Shown: positions 52,696 through 62,210 of the stretch, in pieces
Layout: every line of letters starts with the position of its first letter
Numbering within the stretch: the stretch's first letter is position 1
Assembly: GCF_002285435.1 (NCBI RefSeq)
Contig: NZ_NSBT01000007.1
Coordinates: forward strand, 2,501 to 66,500
Direction: 5' to 3'
DNA length: 64,000 nt
Source: Actibacterium ureilyticum
GTDB lineage: Bacteria; Pseudomonadota; Alphaproteobacteria; Rhodobacterales; Rhodobacteraceae
Position numbers and translations under genes: made by a program
Notes under the pieces: generated by a model
Database searches by the model: none
Told to the model about the DNA's origin: nothing
What the model saw: the letters and a program-made list of their open reading frames with translations, nothing else

Positions 52696-55420
52696 CGCGC
52701 CCGAAGGTCATATCGACCTGACATTGAATGGCGACCGGATCACCGTGCCCGCCGCCGCGACCGACCGCCTGTCGGATGTGCTGCGCGACGGCGCGGGCGC
52801 GCTGGATGTAAAGGTGGGCTGCAACGCTGGCGATTGCGGGGCCTGTACCGTGCTGCTGGATGGCGCGCCGGTTTGTGCCTGTGTCACCGCCGCCGGACAG
52901 GCCCAGGGTCGCCATGTCGAAACCCAGGCCGGGCTGGTGGCCCACAGCGACACCGCACAGCGCCTGGCCAAGGCGTTCCAACGCCATCAGGCGGCGCAAT
53001 GCGGCATCTGCACGCCGGGGATGATGGTGTCGGCGGTGGCGCTTCTGCGCTCCGGTGCGACACCGACCGAGGCCCAGGTCGCCGACATGCTGGGCGGTGT
53101 GCTGTGCCGCTGTACCGGCTATCGCAAGATCATCGCCGCCGTTCTGGACGCCGCCAGCGACGACGATCCACTGGCCGAGGGCGGCATCGGCCAGCCGGTC
53201 GCGCGGCTGGATGGCTGGCCCAAGGTCGCGGGCACCGAACGGTTCGGCGATGACGTTGCCCCGCCCGAGGCGCTGGTGCTGCGGGTGATCCGGTCGCCGT
53301 TTCACCGCGCGACATTCCGGTTCGGCGATCTGGACGGCTTTCGCGACCGCACCGGGCTGGACCTGATCCTGACGGCGGCCGACATTCCGGGCGAAAACCG
53401 TTTCGGCGTGATCCCGGGGTTCGAGGATCAGCCGGTCTTTGCCGAGCACGAGGCACGGTTCAAGGGCGAGGCCGTCGCCGCCGTCATCGGCCGCAAGGAG
53501 GTGATCGCCGCGCTGCCCGATTTCCCGGTGACCTGGCAGGAACGGCGCGCCAACCTGACGCCCGCCGGGGCGGCCAAGGCGGCGATGCTGCATCCCGACC
53601 GGGCGGATAACGTGATGTGCCGGGGCTATGTCGCGCGCGGGAATGCCGAAGCGGCACTGGCGCAGGCCGCGCATGTGGTGTCGGGCGATTTCTCGACCGG
53701 GTTCATCGAACATGGCTATATCGAGCCCGAGGCGGCCTCGGCCCGGCGGGTGGGCGACCGGATCGAGGTGCACTGCTGCACCCAGGCGCCCTATATGAAC
53801 CGCGACGAGCTGGCCGGGATCCTGGGCCTGGCGCCCGAGGCGGTGCGCATCCTGCCGACGGCGGTGGGTGGCGGGTTCGGGTCCAAGCTGGATCTGACGG
53901 CGCAGCCCTTCGTGGCGCTGGCCGCCTGGATACTGGGGCAGCCCGTGCGGCTGGCCTATAGCCGCAGCGAAAGCATCGCGACCAGCACCAAGCGGCATCC
54001 GTCGGAAATCCACATGGAGATCGGCGCCGATGCCACCGGCAGGATCGTCGCCGCGCGGTTCGAGGGCACGTTCAACACCGGCGCCTATGCCAGCTGGGGC
54101 CCGACCGTGGCCAATCGGGTGCCGATCCATGCCTCGGGGCCCTATCTGACGCCGAACTATCAGGCGAGATCGACCGGCGTGCACACCAACACCGCCCCTG
54201 CCGGTGCCTTTCGCGGCTTTGGCGTGCCGCAATCGGCGGTGGCGCAGGAACAGCTTTACGACCTGCTGGCGGCCCGGCTGGGGATGGACCGCCTGGAATT
54301 TCGCCGCCGCAATTGTCTGCGCAATGGCGATCCGACGGTCACCGGCCAGGTCTTCGATACCGGCATGGGGATCGACGCCTGTTTCGATGTGCTGAAACCC
54401 CATTGGGACCGGGCGCTGGCCGATGCGGCCACGGCCAATGCGCGCGGCACGCATCTGCGGCGCGGGGTTGCGGTCGCCGGGGGCTGGTACGGCTGTGGCA
54501 ACACGTCGATGTCCAACCCGTCGACCATCCGGGCGGGGGTGACTTCGGCCGGGGAGATGATGCTGCATCAGGGCGCCGTGGATATCGGGCAGGGGTCGAA
54601 CACCGTGATCACCCAGATCTTTGCCCAGGCACTGGGCGTGCCGGTGTCACAGGTCACGCTGATCGGCCCCGATACCGACCAGACCCCCGATGCGGGCAAG
54701 ACATCGGCCAGCCGCCAGACCTTTATCACCGGCAATGCCGCGCGGCTTGCGGGCGCGGCGCTGCGCGCGCAAATTCTGCGGCTGGGCAATGTCGGGGCCG
54801 AGGCGACCATCGCCTTCCGCGACGGCGCGGTCGAGCTGTCCGAGGATGGCGTGACCCGCCGGATCGACCTGCCCGCGCGCGATGGTTATGCGCTGGAGGT
54901 GGTCGAAAGCTATGACCCGCCGACGCTGCCGCTGGATGAAAACGGCCAGGGCGCGCCCTATGCGGTTTTCGGCACTGCCGCGCAGATGGTCGAGCTTGAG
55001 GTCGATACCGAGCTGGGCACCGTCAGGCTGCTGAAAGTGACCGCCGCCCATGATGTCGGCAAGGCGATCAACCCGCTGCTGGTCGAGGGCCAGATCGAGG
55101 GCGGGATCGCGCAGGGCATCGGCCTGGCGCTGATGGAGGAATTCCTGCCCGGCCGGACCGAGAACCTGCACGATTACCTGATCCCCACCATGGGCGATGT
55201 GCCCGATATCCGGTCGATCATCGTGGAATCGGGGGACGCGCATGGTCCCTATGGCGCCAAGGGCTTGGGCGAACATTGCCTGATCCCGACCGCGCCTGCG
55301 GTGCTGAATGCAATCGCGGATGCGACGGGTGCGCGCATCCACCACCTTCCCGCCACCCCCGACCGGGTGCGCGCCGCCATCCTGGCCCGGCGCGACGCGG
55401 CAGACAGAGCGACAGAATGA
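52685..55420 (+). CDS. Molybdenum hydroxylase with fused [2Fe-2S] and molybdopterin domains
   Basis: A 911-residue fusion of the small FeS subunit and the large Mo subunit. The N-terminal cluster motif is GCNAGDCGACTVLLDG (about 44-60), and the second cluster is QCGICTPGMM (about 105-114) with CRCTGYRK (about 140-147). The hammerhead domain follows from about 170. Mo-binding parts include TAVGGGFGSKLDL (about 393-405), AGAFRGFGVPQ (about 506-516) and GQGSNTVITQ. The catalytic Glu is present in GAKGLGEHC (about 861-869). Relatives include nicotinate and isoquinoline oxidoreductases and xanthine dehydrogenase. A missing Arg/Glu purine pocket cannot be judged by eye. It is followed directly by hyuA. 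Confidence 0.9.
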   Translation: MSLDAPEGHIDLTLNGDRITVPAAATDRLSDVLRDGAGALDVKVGCNAGDCGACTVLLDGAPVCACVTAAGQAQGRHVETQAGLVAHSDTAQRLAKAFQRHQAAQCGICTPGMMVSAVALLRSGATPTEAQVADMLGGVLCRCTGYRKIIAAVLDAASDDDPLAEGGIGQPVARLDGWPKVAGTERFGDDVAPPEALVLRVIRSPFHRATFRFGDLDGFRDRTGLDLILTAADIPGENRFGVIPGFEDQPVFAEHEARFKGEAVAAVIGRKEVIAALPDFPVTWQERRANLTPAGAAKAAMLHPDRADNVMCRGYVARGNAEAALAQAAHVVSGDFSTGFIEHGYIEPEAASARRVGDRIEVHCCTQAPYMNRDELAGILGLAPEAVRILPTAVGGGFGSKLDLTAQPFVALAAWILGQPVRLAYSRSESIATSTKRHPSEIHMEIGADATGRIVAARFEGTFNTGAYASWGPTVANRVPIHASGPYLTPNYQARSTGVHTNTAPAGAFRGFGVPQSAVAQEQLYDLLAARLGMDRLEFRRRNCLRNGDPTVTGQVFDTGMGIDACFDVLKPHWDRALADAATANARGTHLRRGVAVAGGWYGCGNTSMSNPSTIRAGVTSAGEMMLHQGAVDIGQGSNTVITQIFAQALGVPVSQVTLIGPDTDQTPDAGKTSASRQTFITGNAARLAGAALRAQILRLGNVGAEATIAFRDGAVELSEDGVTRRIDLPARDGYALEVVESYDPPTLPLDENGQGAPYAVFGTAAQMVELEVDTELGTVRLLKVTAAHDVGKAINPLLVEGQIEGGIAQGIGLALMEEFLPGRTENLHDYLIPTMGDVPDIRSIIVESGDAHGPYGAKGLGEHCLIPTAPAVLNAIADATGARIHHLPATPDRVRAAILARRDAADRATE

Positions 55421-57486
55421 CGGAAAAGAACCAGCTGACCGGCAGCTTTGCCGGGATCGATGTGGGCGGAACCTTCACCGATCTTGTCCATTATGACAGC
55501 CGCGCCGGGCGCGTTCACCTGGCCAAGGTGCCGACCACGCTGGACAATCAGGCGCACGGCGTGCTGGGCGCGCTGGATGCGGCGGGGGTCGATGCGGCGG
55601 CGCTGGATCTGATCGTCCACGGCACCACAACGACGACCAACGCGGTGCTGGAACGGCAGCTGTGCAAGACCGGCCTGATCACCACCCAGGGTTTCCGCGA
55701 TGTGCTGGAGCTGGGCCGCCGCACGCGCCCCCAGGCCTATGGGATGAAGGGCCAGTTCCGCCCCCTGATCCCGCGCGATCTGCGGCTCGAGGTGCCCGAA
55801 CGGATGCTGGCCGACGGCTCGGAATACATGCCGCTGGACGAGGACGCCCTGCGCGCCGCGCTGCGCCAGTTGCGCGCGGCCGGGTGCGAGGCGCTGGTGA
55901 TCCACTTTCTGCACGCCTATGCCAACCCCGCCCACGAGGTCCGCGCCGGCCAGATCGCGCAACAGGAATGGCCCAACGGCAACATCACGCTGGGCCATGC
56001 GCTGCTGTCCGAAAGCCGCGAATTCGAACGCGGTGTGACGGCGGCGGTGAATGCGTCGGTCCAGCCGCTGTTGCGGCGCTATGTCGAACGGCTGGCCGAC
56101 AAGCTGGCCGAACGCGGCTATGCCCGCGATCTGCTGGTGATGAACGGCAATGGCGGGATGGTTTCGGCCCGCATCGTCGCGGAAGAGGCCGCAAAAACCG
56201 TCATGTCCGGCCCCGCATCGGGGGTGATGGCGGCGGCCTATACCGGGCGGCGGGCGGGGATCCCCGATCTTCTGACCTATGACATGGGCGGGACATCGAC
56301 CGATGTCGCGATGATCCGCGGCGCGGATCCGGCGGTCTCGCACGAGATCGAGATCGAATACGCCATGCCGATCCATGTGCCGATGGTCGATGTGCGCACC
56401 GTGGGTGCCGGTGGCGGGTCGATCGCGCGGGTCAATCCGGCCGGTCTGTTGCAGATCGGGCCGGACAGCGCGGGGTCCGATCCCGGGCCGATCTGTTACG
56501 GCAAGGGCGGCACGGTCCCCACCATTTCGGATGCCAACATGCTGTTGGGGCGGATGAACCCGGCCAAGCTGAACACGATATCGGGGGATGTGTCGATCGA
56601 CACGATCCGCGACGCGTTCCAGCACAAGCTGGGCGCGCCGCTGGGGCTGGATGCCACACAGGCCGCGGCGGCGGTGCTGCGGATCGCCACGGCCAAGATG
56701 GCGGATGCGGTGCGGATGGTGTCGATCTCGCTAGGCGAGGATCCGCGCGATTTCGCGCTGTTCGCCTTTGGCGGCGCCGGGCCGCTGCATGCCTGTGCCA
56801 TTGCGCGCGAACTGGGCGTTCCGCGTGTCCTGATCCCGGCGCGGCCCGGGATCACCAACGCGCTGGGCTGTGTCGTCGCCGATCTGCGCCACGATTTCGT
56901 CCAGACCCTGAACACCCCGCTGGACCAATGCGATATCGACGAGGTCCACGCCGCCTTTGCCCGCCAGATCGACGAGGGCAGGGCCGCCATCGCGCGCGAA
57001 CGGGTCGAGATCGCCGATCTGCGCCTGATGCATTCGGTCGATATGCAATTCATCGGCCAGACCCACCTGCTGCGCGTGCCGCTGCCCGACGCCACGCCCA
57101 CGCGCGCGGCGCTGCAATCGCTGTTCGAACAGGCCTATTTCCGGCGGTTTCAGGTCAACCTGCCGGAAATCCGACCCGCGCTGGTCAATGTGAACACCTC
57201 GGTCATCGGGCGCCGCCCCGAGGTCGACCTGTCGCTGCTGATCGATGCCGGTGCGCGCAAGGCGACGCTGGCCCAGGCGCAAACCGGCCAGCGCCCGGTC
57301 TGGTTCGGCGACTGGATCGAAACGCCGGTCTATTGGCGCGATCACTTGCCCGCCGATGCGGTGCTGACCGGCCCGGCCATCGTGGAACAGATGGATTGTA
57401 CCCTGGTCATGGAACCCGGCGACCGCGCCGTGCAGGACGCGGATGGCAACCTGATCGTCACCGTAAAAGGCGGAGCAGCCGCATGA
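55417..57486 (+). CDS. hyuA: Hydantoinase/oxoprolinase subunit A
   Basis: A 689-residue ATP-dependent amidohydrolase subunit (HyuA). The phosphate-binding GIDVGGTFTDLVHYD is at about 11-25, VHGTTTTTNAVLE at about 66-78, and the second ATP motif is YDMGGTSTDVAMI near 288-300. Relatives open 5-oxoproline, N-methylhydantoin or similar lactam rings with ATP. It overlaps the hydroxylase stop by 4 bases and the hyuB start by 4. Opening of a lactam made by the hydroxylase and reductase is the logical role. Confidence 0.9.
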   Translation: MTEKNQLTGSFAGIDVGGTFTDLVHYDSRAGRVHLAKVPTTLDNQAHGVLGALDAAGVDAAALDLIVHGTTTTTNAVLERQLCKTGLITTQGFRDVLELGRRTRPQAYGMKGQFRPLIPRDLRLEVPERMLADGSEYMPLDEDALRAALRQLRAAGCEALVIHFLHAYANPAHEVRAGQIAQQEWPNGNITLGHALLSESREFERGVTAAVNASVQPLLRRYVERLADKLAERGYARDLLVMNGNGGMVSARIVAEEAAKTVMSGPASGVMAAAYTGRRAGIPDLLTYDMGGTSTDVAMIRGADPAVSHEIEIEYAMPIHVPMVDVRTVGAGGGSIARVNPAGLLQIGPDSAGSDPGPICYGKGGTVPTISDANMLLGRMNPAKLNTISGDVSIDTIRDAFQHKLGAPLGLDATQAAAAVLRIATAKMADAVRMVSISLGEDPRDFALFAFGGAGPLHACAIARELGVPRVLIPARPGITNALGCVVADLRHDFVQTLNTPLDQCDIDEVHAAFARQIDEGRAAIARERVEIADLRLMHSVDMQFIGQTHLLRVPLPDATPTRAALQSLFEQAYFRRFQVNLPEIRPALVNVNTSVIGRRPEVDLSLLIDAGARKATLAQAQTGQRPVWFGDWIETPVYWRDHLPADAVLTGPAIVEQMDCTLVMEPGDRAVQDADGNLIVTVKGGAAA

Positions 57487-59183
57487 CCATCGACCCGATC
57501 ACCCTGACCGTCATCCAGTCGGGCCTGCAACAGGTCTGTGACGAGATGGACCTGAGCTTTTCGCGCGCGGCCTTCTCGCCGGTCATCGCCGAGGCCAACG
57601 ACCGCTCTGACGGCATATACTCCGCCGAAGACGGCAGCCTGATCGCCCAAGGATCGCAAGGCTTGCCTGTGTTTGTCGGCACGATGCAGTTTTCGACCGC
57701 CACGCTGATCGACATGATCGGCCGGGGCCAGGTCATCGCGCCGGAGCCGGGCGATATCTATATCGTTAATGACCCCTATCTGGGCGGCACGCATCTGATG
57801 GATGTGCGCTTTGCCATGCCGGTCTGGCGCGACGGCAAGATCTTTTGCTGGCTGTCGAATACCGGGCACTGGCCGGATACCGGCGGTGCGGTGCCGGGCG
57901 GCTTTTCCGCATCGGCCACCGCCGTCGAACAAGAGGGGCTGCGCCTGCCGCCCGTGCGGCTGTTCAAGCGCGGAGAGCTGGACCCCGAGATCTATGCCAT
58001 CATCTGTTCCAACATCCGCGTGGCCGATCAGCGCATCGGCGACGTCAAGGCCCAGGCCGCCGCGCTTTATGTCGGTCAGGCCCGCCTGACCCGGCTGCTG
58101 GATCGCTATGGCGACGACACGGTGCAACAGGCCATCGCCGAGCTGCGCCATCGCGCGGCCCAGCAGATGCGGGCGCATATCGCGCGTATCCCGCCGGGCA
58201 CCTATCGGTCGGTCGCCTATGTCGACAGTGACGGTGTGGTCAATGAACCGCTGGAAATCCGGCTGGCGATCACCGCCGATGGCGAACGGCTGCGGTTCGA
58301 TTTCACCGGCTCGTCAGCGCCCTGTGCGGGGCCGATGAATTCGGTTCTGGCGACGACCCATTCCTCGGTCTATCTGGCGATGCGGCATATCTTTCCCGAT
58401 GTGCCGATCAGCGCCGGCGCGTTCGAGCCGCTGGAGATCCTGCGCCCCACCGGCACCTTCCTGGACGCGCAATATCCGCGCCCCGTGTCGGGCTGCGCGG
58501 CCGAGGTCAGCCAGCGCATCGCCGAGGCGGTCTTTGCCGCGCTGATCGACCCGTTGCCCGATATCGTCACCGCCGCCCCTGCCGGGTCGTCGGGCAATTT
58601 CGCCCTGGGCGGCGAGGTCCCGGACGAGGGGCGAAGCTATGTCATGTACCAGATCTCGGGCGGGGGCTATGGCGGCTATGCGGGCGGCGACGGTATCTCG
58701 AACGGCTGTTCGACCATCGGCATCTCGAAATCGCCCCCGGTCGAGATCATGGAGCAGCAGTTCCCGGTCCTCTATCACCGCTATGCCCTGCACGAGGGGT
58801 CCGGCGGGGCGGGCAAATACCGTGGCGGCTTCGGACTGGATTACGAGGTCGAGATCCTGCGCGGCACGGCGCGGGCCAGTTTCGTGATGGATCACGGACG
58901 GTTCGGCCCGCAGGGCGCGCTGGGCGGCGGCGATGGTGGTGTGAACCGGGTGGTCGTGACCCGCGCCGGCGAACCCTTCGTGCCCGAGCACCTGTCCAAG
59001 GCGCAGGATATCGCGCTGAGCGCGGGCGACAGGGTGCGGGTGCGCACCCCGGGCGGTGGCGGCTATGGCAATCCCGCAGAGCGCGATCCCGCCCAGGTGG
59101 CAGAGGATGTGCGCCTTGGCCGCTATACCCCCGAAGACGCCGCCAGACTGTTCGGCCCCGCAGCAGGCGACCCCGAAACCTAA
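57483..59183 (+). CDS. hyuB: Hydantoinase/oxoprolinase subunit B
   Basis: A 566-residue HyuB subunit. Landmarks are SFSRAAFSPVIAEANDRSDGIY (about 23-44), GDIYIVNDPYLGGTHLMDV (about 89-107), FDFTGSSAPCAGPMNS (about 275-290) and the C-terminal RVRTPGGGGYGNPAERDP. It acts with HyuA; the two overlap by 4 bases. It is the last gene of the rightward unit, and no clear terminator is visible in the 230-base gap that follows. Confidence 0.9.
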   Translation: MTIDPITLTVIQSGLQQVCDEMDLSFSRAAFSPVIAEANDRSDGIYSAEDGSLIAQGSQGLPVFVGTMQFSTATLIDMIGRGQVIAPEPGDIYIVNDPYLGGTHLMDVRFAMPVWRDGKIFCWLSNTGHWPDTGGAVPGGFSASATAVEQEGLRLPPVRLFKRGELDPEIYAIICSNIRVADQRIGDVKAQAAALYVGQARLTRLLDRYGDDTVQQAIAELRHRAAQQMRAHIARIPPGTYRSVAYVDSDGVVNEPLEIRLAITADGERLRFDFTGSSAPCAGPMNSVLATTHSSVYLAMRHIFPDVPISAGAFEPLEILRPTGTFLDAQYPRPVSGCAAEVSQRIAEAVFAALIDPLPDIVTAAPAGSSGNFALGGEVPDEGRSYVMYQISGGGYGGYAGGDGISNGCSTIGISKSPPVEIMEQQFPVLYHRYALHEGSGGAGKYRGGFGLDYEVEILRGTARASFVMDHGRFGPQGALGGGDGGVNRVVVTRAGEPFVPEHLSKAQDIALSAGDRVRVRTPGGGGYGNPAERDPAQVAEDVRLGRYTPEDAARLFGPAAGDPET

Positions 59184-59413
59184 GCGTGGCGGCCCGGGCG
59201 ACCCAGCGGCGTGACAGGCGATGTGGATGTGTAGAGAGTCATCGGATTTGCCCTTTTGCTCCATGGCAACCCCTTGAAAACACAAGAGCCGATTTCGGTT
59301 CCGCAACGAGGCGACCCTTTTTCGTCACGAGTTTTCTCCGGGGCGGGCACAGCCCGAGAGGCAGCTATGCGGACGAAGCGGCCGTTGGCTGAATGTCGGC
59401 TTTTCGCGCTGGC

Positions 59414-59878
59414 TCAGAGTTCCACCAAACGCTCTTCGACCGGTGACGACTGGACAATAGACGAATTCGTCGCACCGAAGGGCACGATCCGATCGATGAC
59501 GGCCTCCATCTCAGCCACGTCTCGGACATGCGCCCGTGCAACGAAGCAATCCTCGCCGGACACGCGATCACAAGCGACAATTTGCGGGGTCTCTTGGATC
59601 GCTTCGATCATGTTCTTCATCTCACCCGGCAGCGGACGCGCGCGGATGAGGATCGTCAGACTGTAACCAAGGCAGGCCGGGTCGATGCGCGCACCGTATC
59701 CGGTGATTATTCCGACATCCTCAAGCCGTCGCACACGGTCCGCCACGCTCGGGGCAGAAAGACCAACGCGACGCGACAGCTCGGCACGAGGGATACGGGC
59801 ATCCGCGCAAAGCTCGCGCAGAATCGCGGCGTCGATACTGTCGAGGCTGCTTTCTTCGGATCGAAGGCTATTGATCAC
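59414..59878 (-). CDS. Lrp/AsnC-family transcriptional regulator
   Basis: A 154-residue regulator. The helix-turn-helix is DAAILRELCADARIPRAELSRRVGLSAPSVADRVRRLEDVGIITGY (about 16-61), and the RAM effector domain follows (SLTILIRARPLPGEMKNMIEAI, then CDRVSGEDCFVARAHVRD). It starts with GTG at 59878, with AAGGA about 9 bases upstream. It is divergent from the EamA exporter and most likely controls it in response to an amino acid. Codon use is less GC-biased than in the genes to the left. Confidence 0.87.
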   Translation of the reverse strand: MINSLRSEESSLDSIDAAILRELCADARIPRAELSRRVGLSAPSVADRVRRLEDVGIITGYGARIDPACLGYSLTILIRARPLPGEMKNMIEAIQETPQIVACDRVSGEDCFVARAHVRDVAEMEAVIDRIVPFGATNSSIVQSSPVEERLVEL

Positions 59879-59964
59879 TATTTCCTTCTTTCTTTCATGT
59901 AATTTAATTATCTGTATATTTAATCTTCATATCGGGATCGGTTTTCACCTTGCATTATAGGTGT

Positions 59965-60924
59965 ATGAAAGATCAAGCCCCTGCAAACCCCGCCGTCGCA
60001 ATCGCCTCCGGAGCCATGTCGCGCATGTCTCAGGCCGCTCCCCCTCACGTATGGTTCGGCGTCTCGGCGGTTTTCCACTATCTCGGCCCAGCTTTCGCGG
60101 TTCTGCTTTTTCCGGTCGTCGGAGTGCTTGGTGTTGCATGGTTCCGCATCGCGTCGGCCGCTTTGGTTTTCGCTCCCATCACGAAGCCTTGGCGCACATT
60201 CAAGAATTCGTCTCTCGGCGAGCGCCTTCTTCTTCTCGCGCTTGGTGGTTGCCTCGCCGTGATGAACAGCTCTTTCTATCTCGCTCTCGACAGGTTGCCG
60301 ATCTCACTTGTCGCCGCCACCGAGTTCGTCGGCACTATTGGCATCGCGCTTTGGGGTCTCCGCACAGGGCGCAACTATCTGGCCTTCGCCTTCGCGATCA
60401 TCGGCGTTGCCCTTTTGATCGACGTGCCATCGCTTCTGGCGGCGGATGGTCCCGCCCTAACGTCTGACCTTCTGGGCCTGTTCTGGGCCGTCCTTAATGG
60501 GTCTCTATTCATTCTCTACATCATCCTAGGCCATAAGATTTCCGAAGGCGGCGCGTCGGGCGGTGTGGAGCGTCTGGGCGCAGCGATGACCGCAGCCTTT
60601 ATCTTCGTCATGCCCATCGGGTTCCTGCAAGCACTAGAAGCCTTTGGGGCACCTCTGCTGATTCTGGCGGGTATCGCTGTAGGTATCTGTTCGTCCGTCA
60701 TTCCCTATGTCTGCGATCAACTCGCAATGGCCCGTCTGCCCCGCGCCAGCTTCGCGTTCTTGCTCGCCCTCCTGCCTGCATCCGCCACAATTATCGGCGT
60801 GATCGTCCTGCGTCAGATTCCGAGTGCTCGGGATGTCTTAGGGGTGGTCCTCGTCATGATCGGCGTGGCCGTTCATAAGCCCGCGCCGATGCCAGTTCCG
60901 GTGGAGGACAGCGAAGTCCAATGA
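59965..60924 (+). CDS. EamA/RhtA-type exporter, probably of an amino acid
   Basis: A 319-residue inner-membrane protein with about ten hydrophobic segments, the drug/metabolite (EamA) layout. The sequence runs VSAVFHYLGPAFAVLLFPVVGVLGVAWFRIASAALVFAPI, then MNSSFYLALDRLPISLVAATEFVGTIGIAL, similar to the threonine/homoserine exporter RhtA. I chose the ATG at 59965; a later ATG at 60016 is possible. Codons CTC, CTT and TCT are common, unlike the CTG-rich genes around it, which suggests a different origin for this pair. Confidence 0.85.
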   Translation: MKDQAPANPAVAIASGAMSRMSQAAPPHVWFGVSAVFHYLGPAFAVLLFPVVGVLGVAWFRIASAALVFAPITKPWRTFKNSSLGERLLLLALGGCLAVMNSSFYLALDRLPISLVAATEFVGTIGIALWGLRTGRNYLAFAFAIIGVALLIDVPSLLAADGPALTSDLLGLFWAVLNGSLFILYIILGHKISEGGASGGVERLGAAMTAAFIFVMPIGFLQALEAFGAPLLILAGIAVGICSSVIPYVCDQLAMARLPRASFAFLLALLPASATIIGVIVLRQIPSARDVLGVVLVMIGVAVHKPAPMPVPVEDSEVQ

Positions 60925-61086
60925 CGCCATTCGCTCCGCTCTGAGTAAGTTGGGCTCGAAGCCGACCTTTAGGTGTTCATGAAGCGGCACACCCGCGTGG
61001 CGGGTGCAGATAAAGTGTTTGCCCTCTAACGGCGGGCAAACCGAGCCAGGGCGAAACGGCACCCAAAGGGCACATCGTGACGCGAA

Positions 61087-61100
61087 AGGACAAATGTCCT
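61087..61100 (-). terminator. Possible short terminator of tRNA-Pro
   Basis: On the minus strand AGGAC-attt-GTCCT forms a 5-bp stem followed by TTTC, 21 bases after the CCA end of tRNA-Pro. The stem and T-run are both short, so this is weak. Confidence 0.3.
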
Positions 61101-61120
61101 GATTATCGATAAGATGAAAT

Positions 61121-61197
61121 TGGTCGGAGTGAGAGGATTCGAACCTCCGGCCCCTGCCTCCCGAAGACAGTGCTCTACCAGGCTGAGCTACACTCCG
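61121..61197 (-). tRNA. tRNA-Pro (CGG)
   Basis: A 77-base tRNA on the minus strand with CCA encoded. The acceptor CGGAGTG pairs with CACTCCG, the anticodon loop is TTCGGGA giving anticodon CGG (codon CCG), and the T-arm has GGTTCGAATCC. A single tRNA gene with no partner nearby; the 196 bases between the exporter and it contain no gene I can support. Confidence 0.95.
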
Positions 61198-61265
61198 ACC
61201 GTGCGGGGCGGCATAGCTGAGCGCCGGGGGTTTGGCAAGGTCGTATTTGCGGCAATTCCGGTGAT

Positions 61266-61919
61266 CTAGCGCCGGGGCTTGCCGCGCCAGCTGTCCAGCC
61301 AGCCGCGGAACCGGCCACGGGCGCGGTCGGCGCGTTCATCGACCGCGTCCCAGGTCTCGCCCGCGTCTTCCAGAAGCGGGTCGATGGCGCGTTCGCGGAA
61401 CTGTGCCCAAAGCCGCCACAGGAACAGGAAAAACAGCGCCACGCCGCCCAGGATCACGATATTGCCCCAGGGGATCAGCCGCACATCGGGACCCGCCACG
61501 GGCTTGATGCCCACGGCATTGGGAAAGATCGACAGGAACTCGTTGCGCCAGCCGTAATGCCGGATTGCGACCCATTCGGGGTTGGCTTTGGTCGATTTGG
61601 CGTCGTTGGCCTCGGTATACAGATTCGCGGTGTCGAACTTGAAATAGGGCGGCCAGCCCCAGCCGGTATCCTCGTTGCGGTAAACCATGGTCTTGCCATT
61701 GGCCTTGACCGCCTGGATGAACTGCACGTCGCGATTGCTCAGGCTGGTGGACTGATCGTCGGGCACTGACCAGAACAGGCGGGTCCAGTCGGTCAGGTCC
61801 TGACGTTCCTCATACGTGTTCACGATCCGCACGATGTCGCGCTGCGGCAGGGTATAGTGCAAAAAGCCGAAGACCACCGTCAGCACCAGCAGCCAGAATG
61901 TCCATTTCACATAGCGCAT
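61266..61919 (-). CDS. DUF1523 family membrane protein
   Basis: A 217-residue protein anchored at both ends. Membrane segments lie at about 6-24 (WTFWLLVLTVVFGFLHYTL) and about 150-168 (IVILGGVALFFLFLWRLWA). The loop between them carries YKFDTxNL-like PYFKFDTANLYTEAN and WVAIRHYGWRNEFLSIFPNAV, which I associate with the DUF1523 family of Rhodobacterales. The C-terminal tail is charged. Function unknown. It is probably in one unit with the two genes upstream on the minus strand. Confidence 0.8.
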   Translation of the reverse strand: MRYVKWTFWLLVLTVVFGFLHYTLPQRDIVRIVNTYEERQDLTDWTRLFWSVPDDQSTSLSNRDVQFIQAVKANGKTMVYRNEDTGWGWPPYFKFDTANLYTEANDAKSTKANPEWVAIRHYGWRNEFLSIFPNAVGIKPVAGPDVRLIPWGNIVILGGVALFFLFLWRLWAQFRERAIDPLLEDAGETWDAVDERADRARGRFRGWLDSWRGKPRR

Positions 61920-61928
61920 CGGTCGTCC

Positions 61929-62210
61929 TCACATAAAATTCGTCACATAGATCACCACCGTCACGGCGATGATCGGCACGACATAGACTCCAAGGATCAG
62001 CTTCTTGCGCAGCGAGGCGTCGTAATCCCGCATGCCATCCTCGATATAGGCGTCGCGGGCGGCCTGCTCCAGTTCGCCCTCGGCAATCTTTTCGTCGGCC
62101 CAGCCCTCCAGCCGCTCGCGCCGCACCGATCGCGAATACCACGACACCAGGAAATACAGCACGGTCAGCCCGATCAGCCCGAAGATGCCCAGCCGGATCA
62201 ATGCAATCAT
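61929..62210 (-). CDS. Small membrane protein, unknown function
   Basis: A 93-residue protein with hydrophobic segments at about 3-24 and 73-92 and a charged stretch between (RERLEGWADEKIAEGELEQAARDAYIEDG). It lies 9 bases before the DUF1523 gene and directly after the 449-residue gene, so the three are likely cotranscribed. The pattern is conserved-looking, but I cannot name a family. Confidence 0.75.
   Translation of the reverse strand: MIALIRLGIFGLIGLTVLYFLVSWYSRSVRRERLEGWADEKIAEGELEQAARDAYIEDGMRDYDASLRKKLILGVYVVPIIAVTVVIYVTNFM

Noticed and set aside
52286-54568. Minus-strand open frame of 760 codons
   Set aside because: It is antisense to the molybdenum hydroxylase and full of Arg, Gly and His without any domain pattern.
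52685-57486. Purine degradation (xanthine dehydrogenase plus hydantoinase)
   Set aside because: It is possible for the hydroxylase alone, but the 6-hydroxynicotinate-reductase-like gene and shared operators point to a pyridine-type substrate; no uricase, allantoinase or allantoate genes are present.
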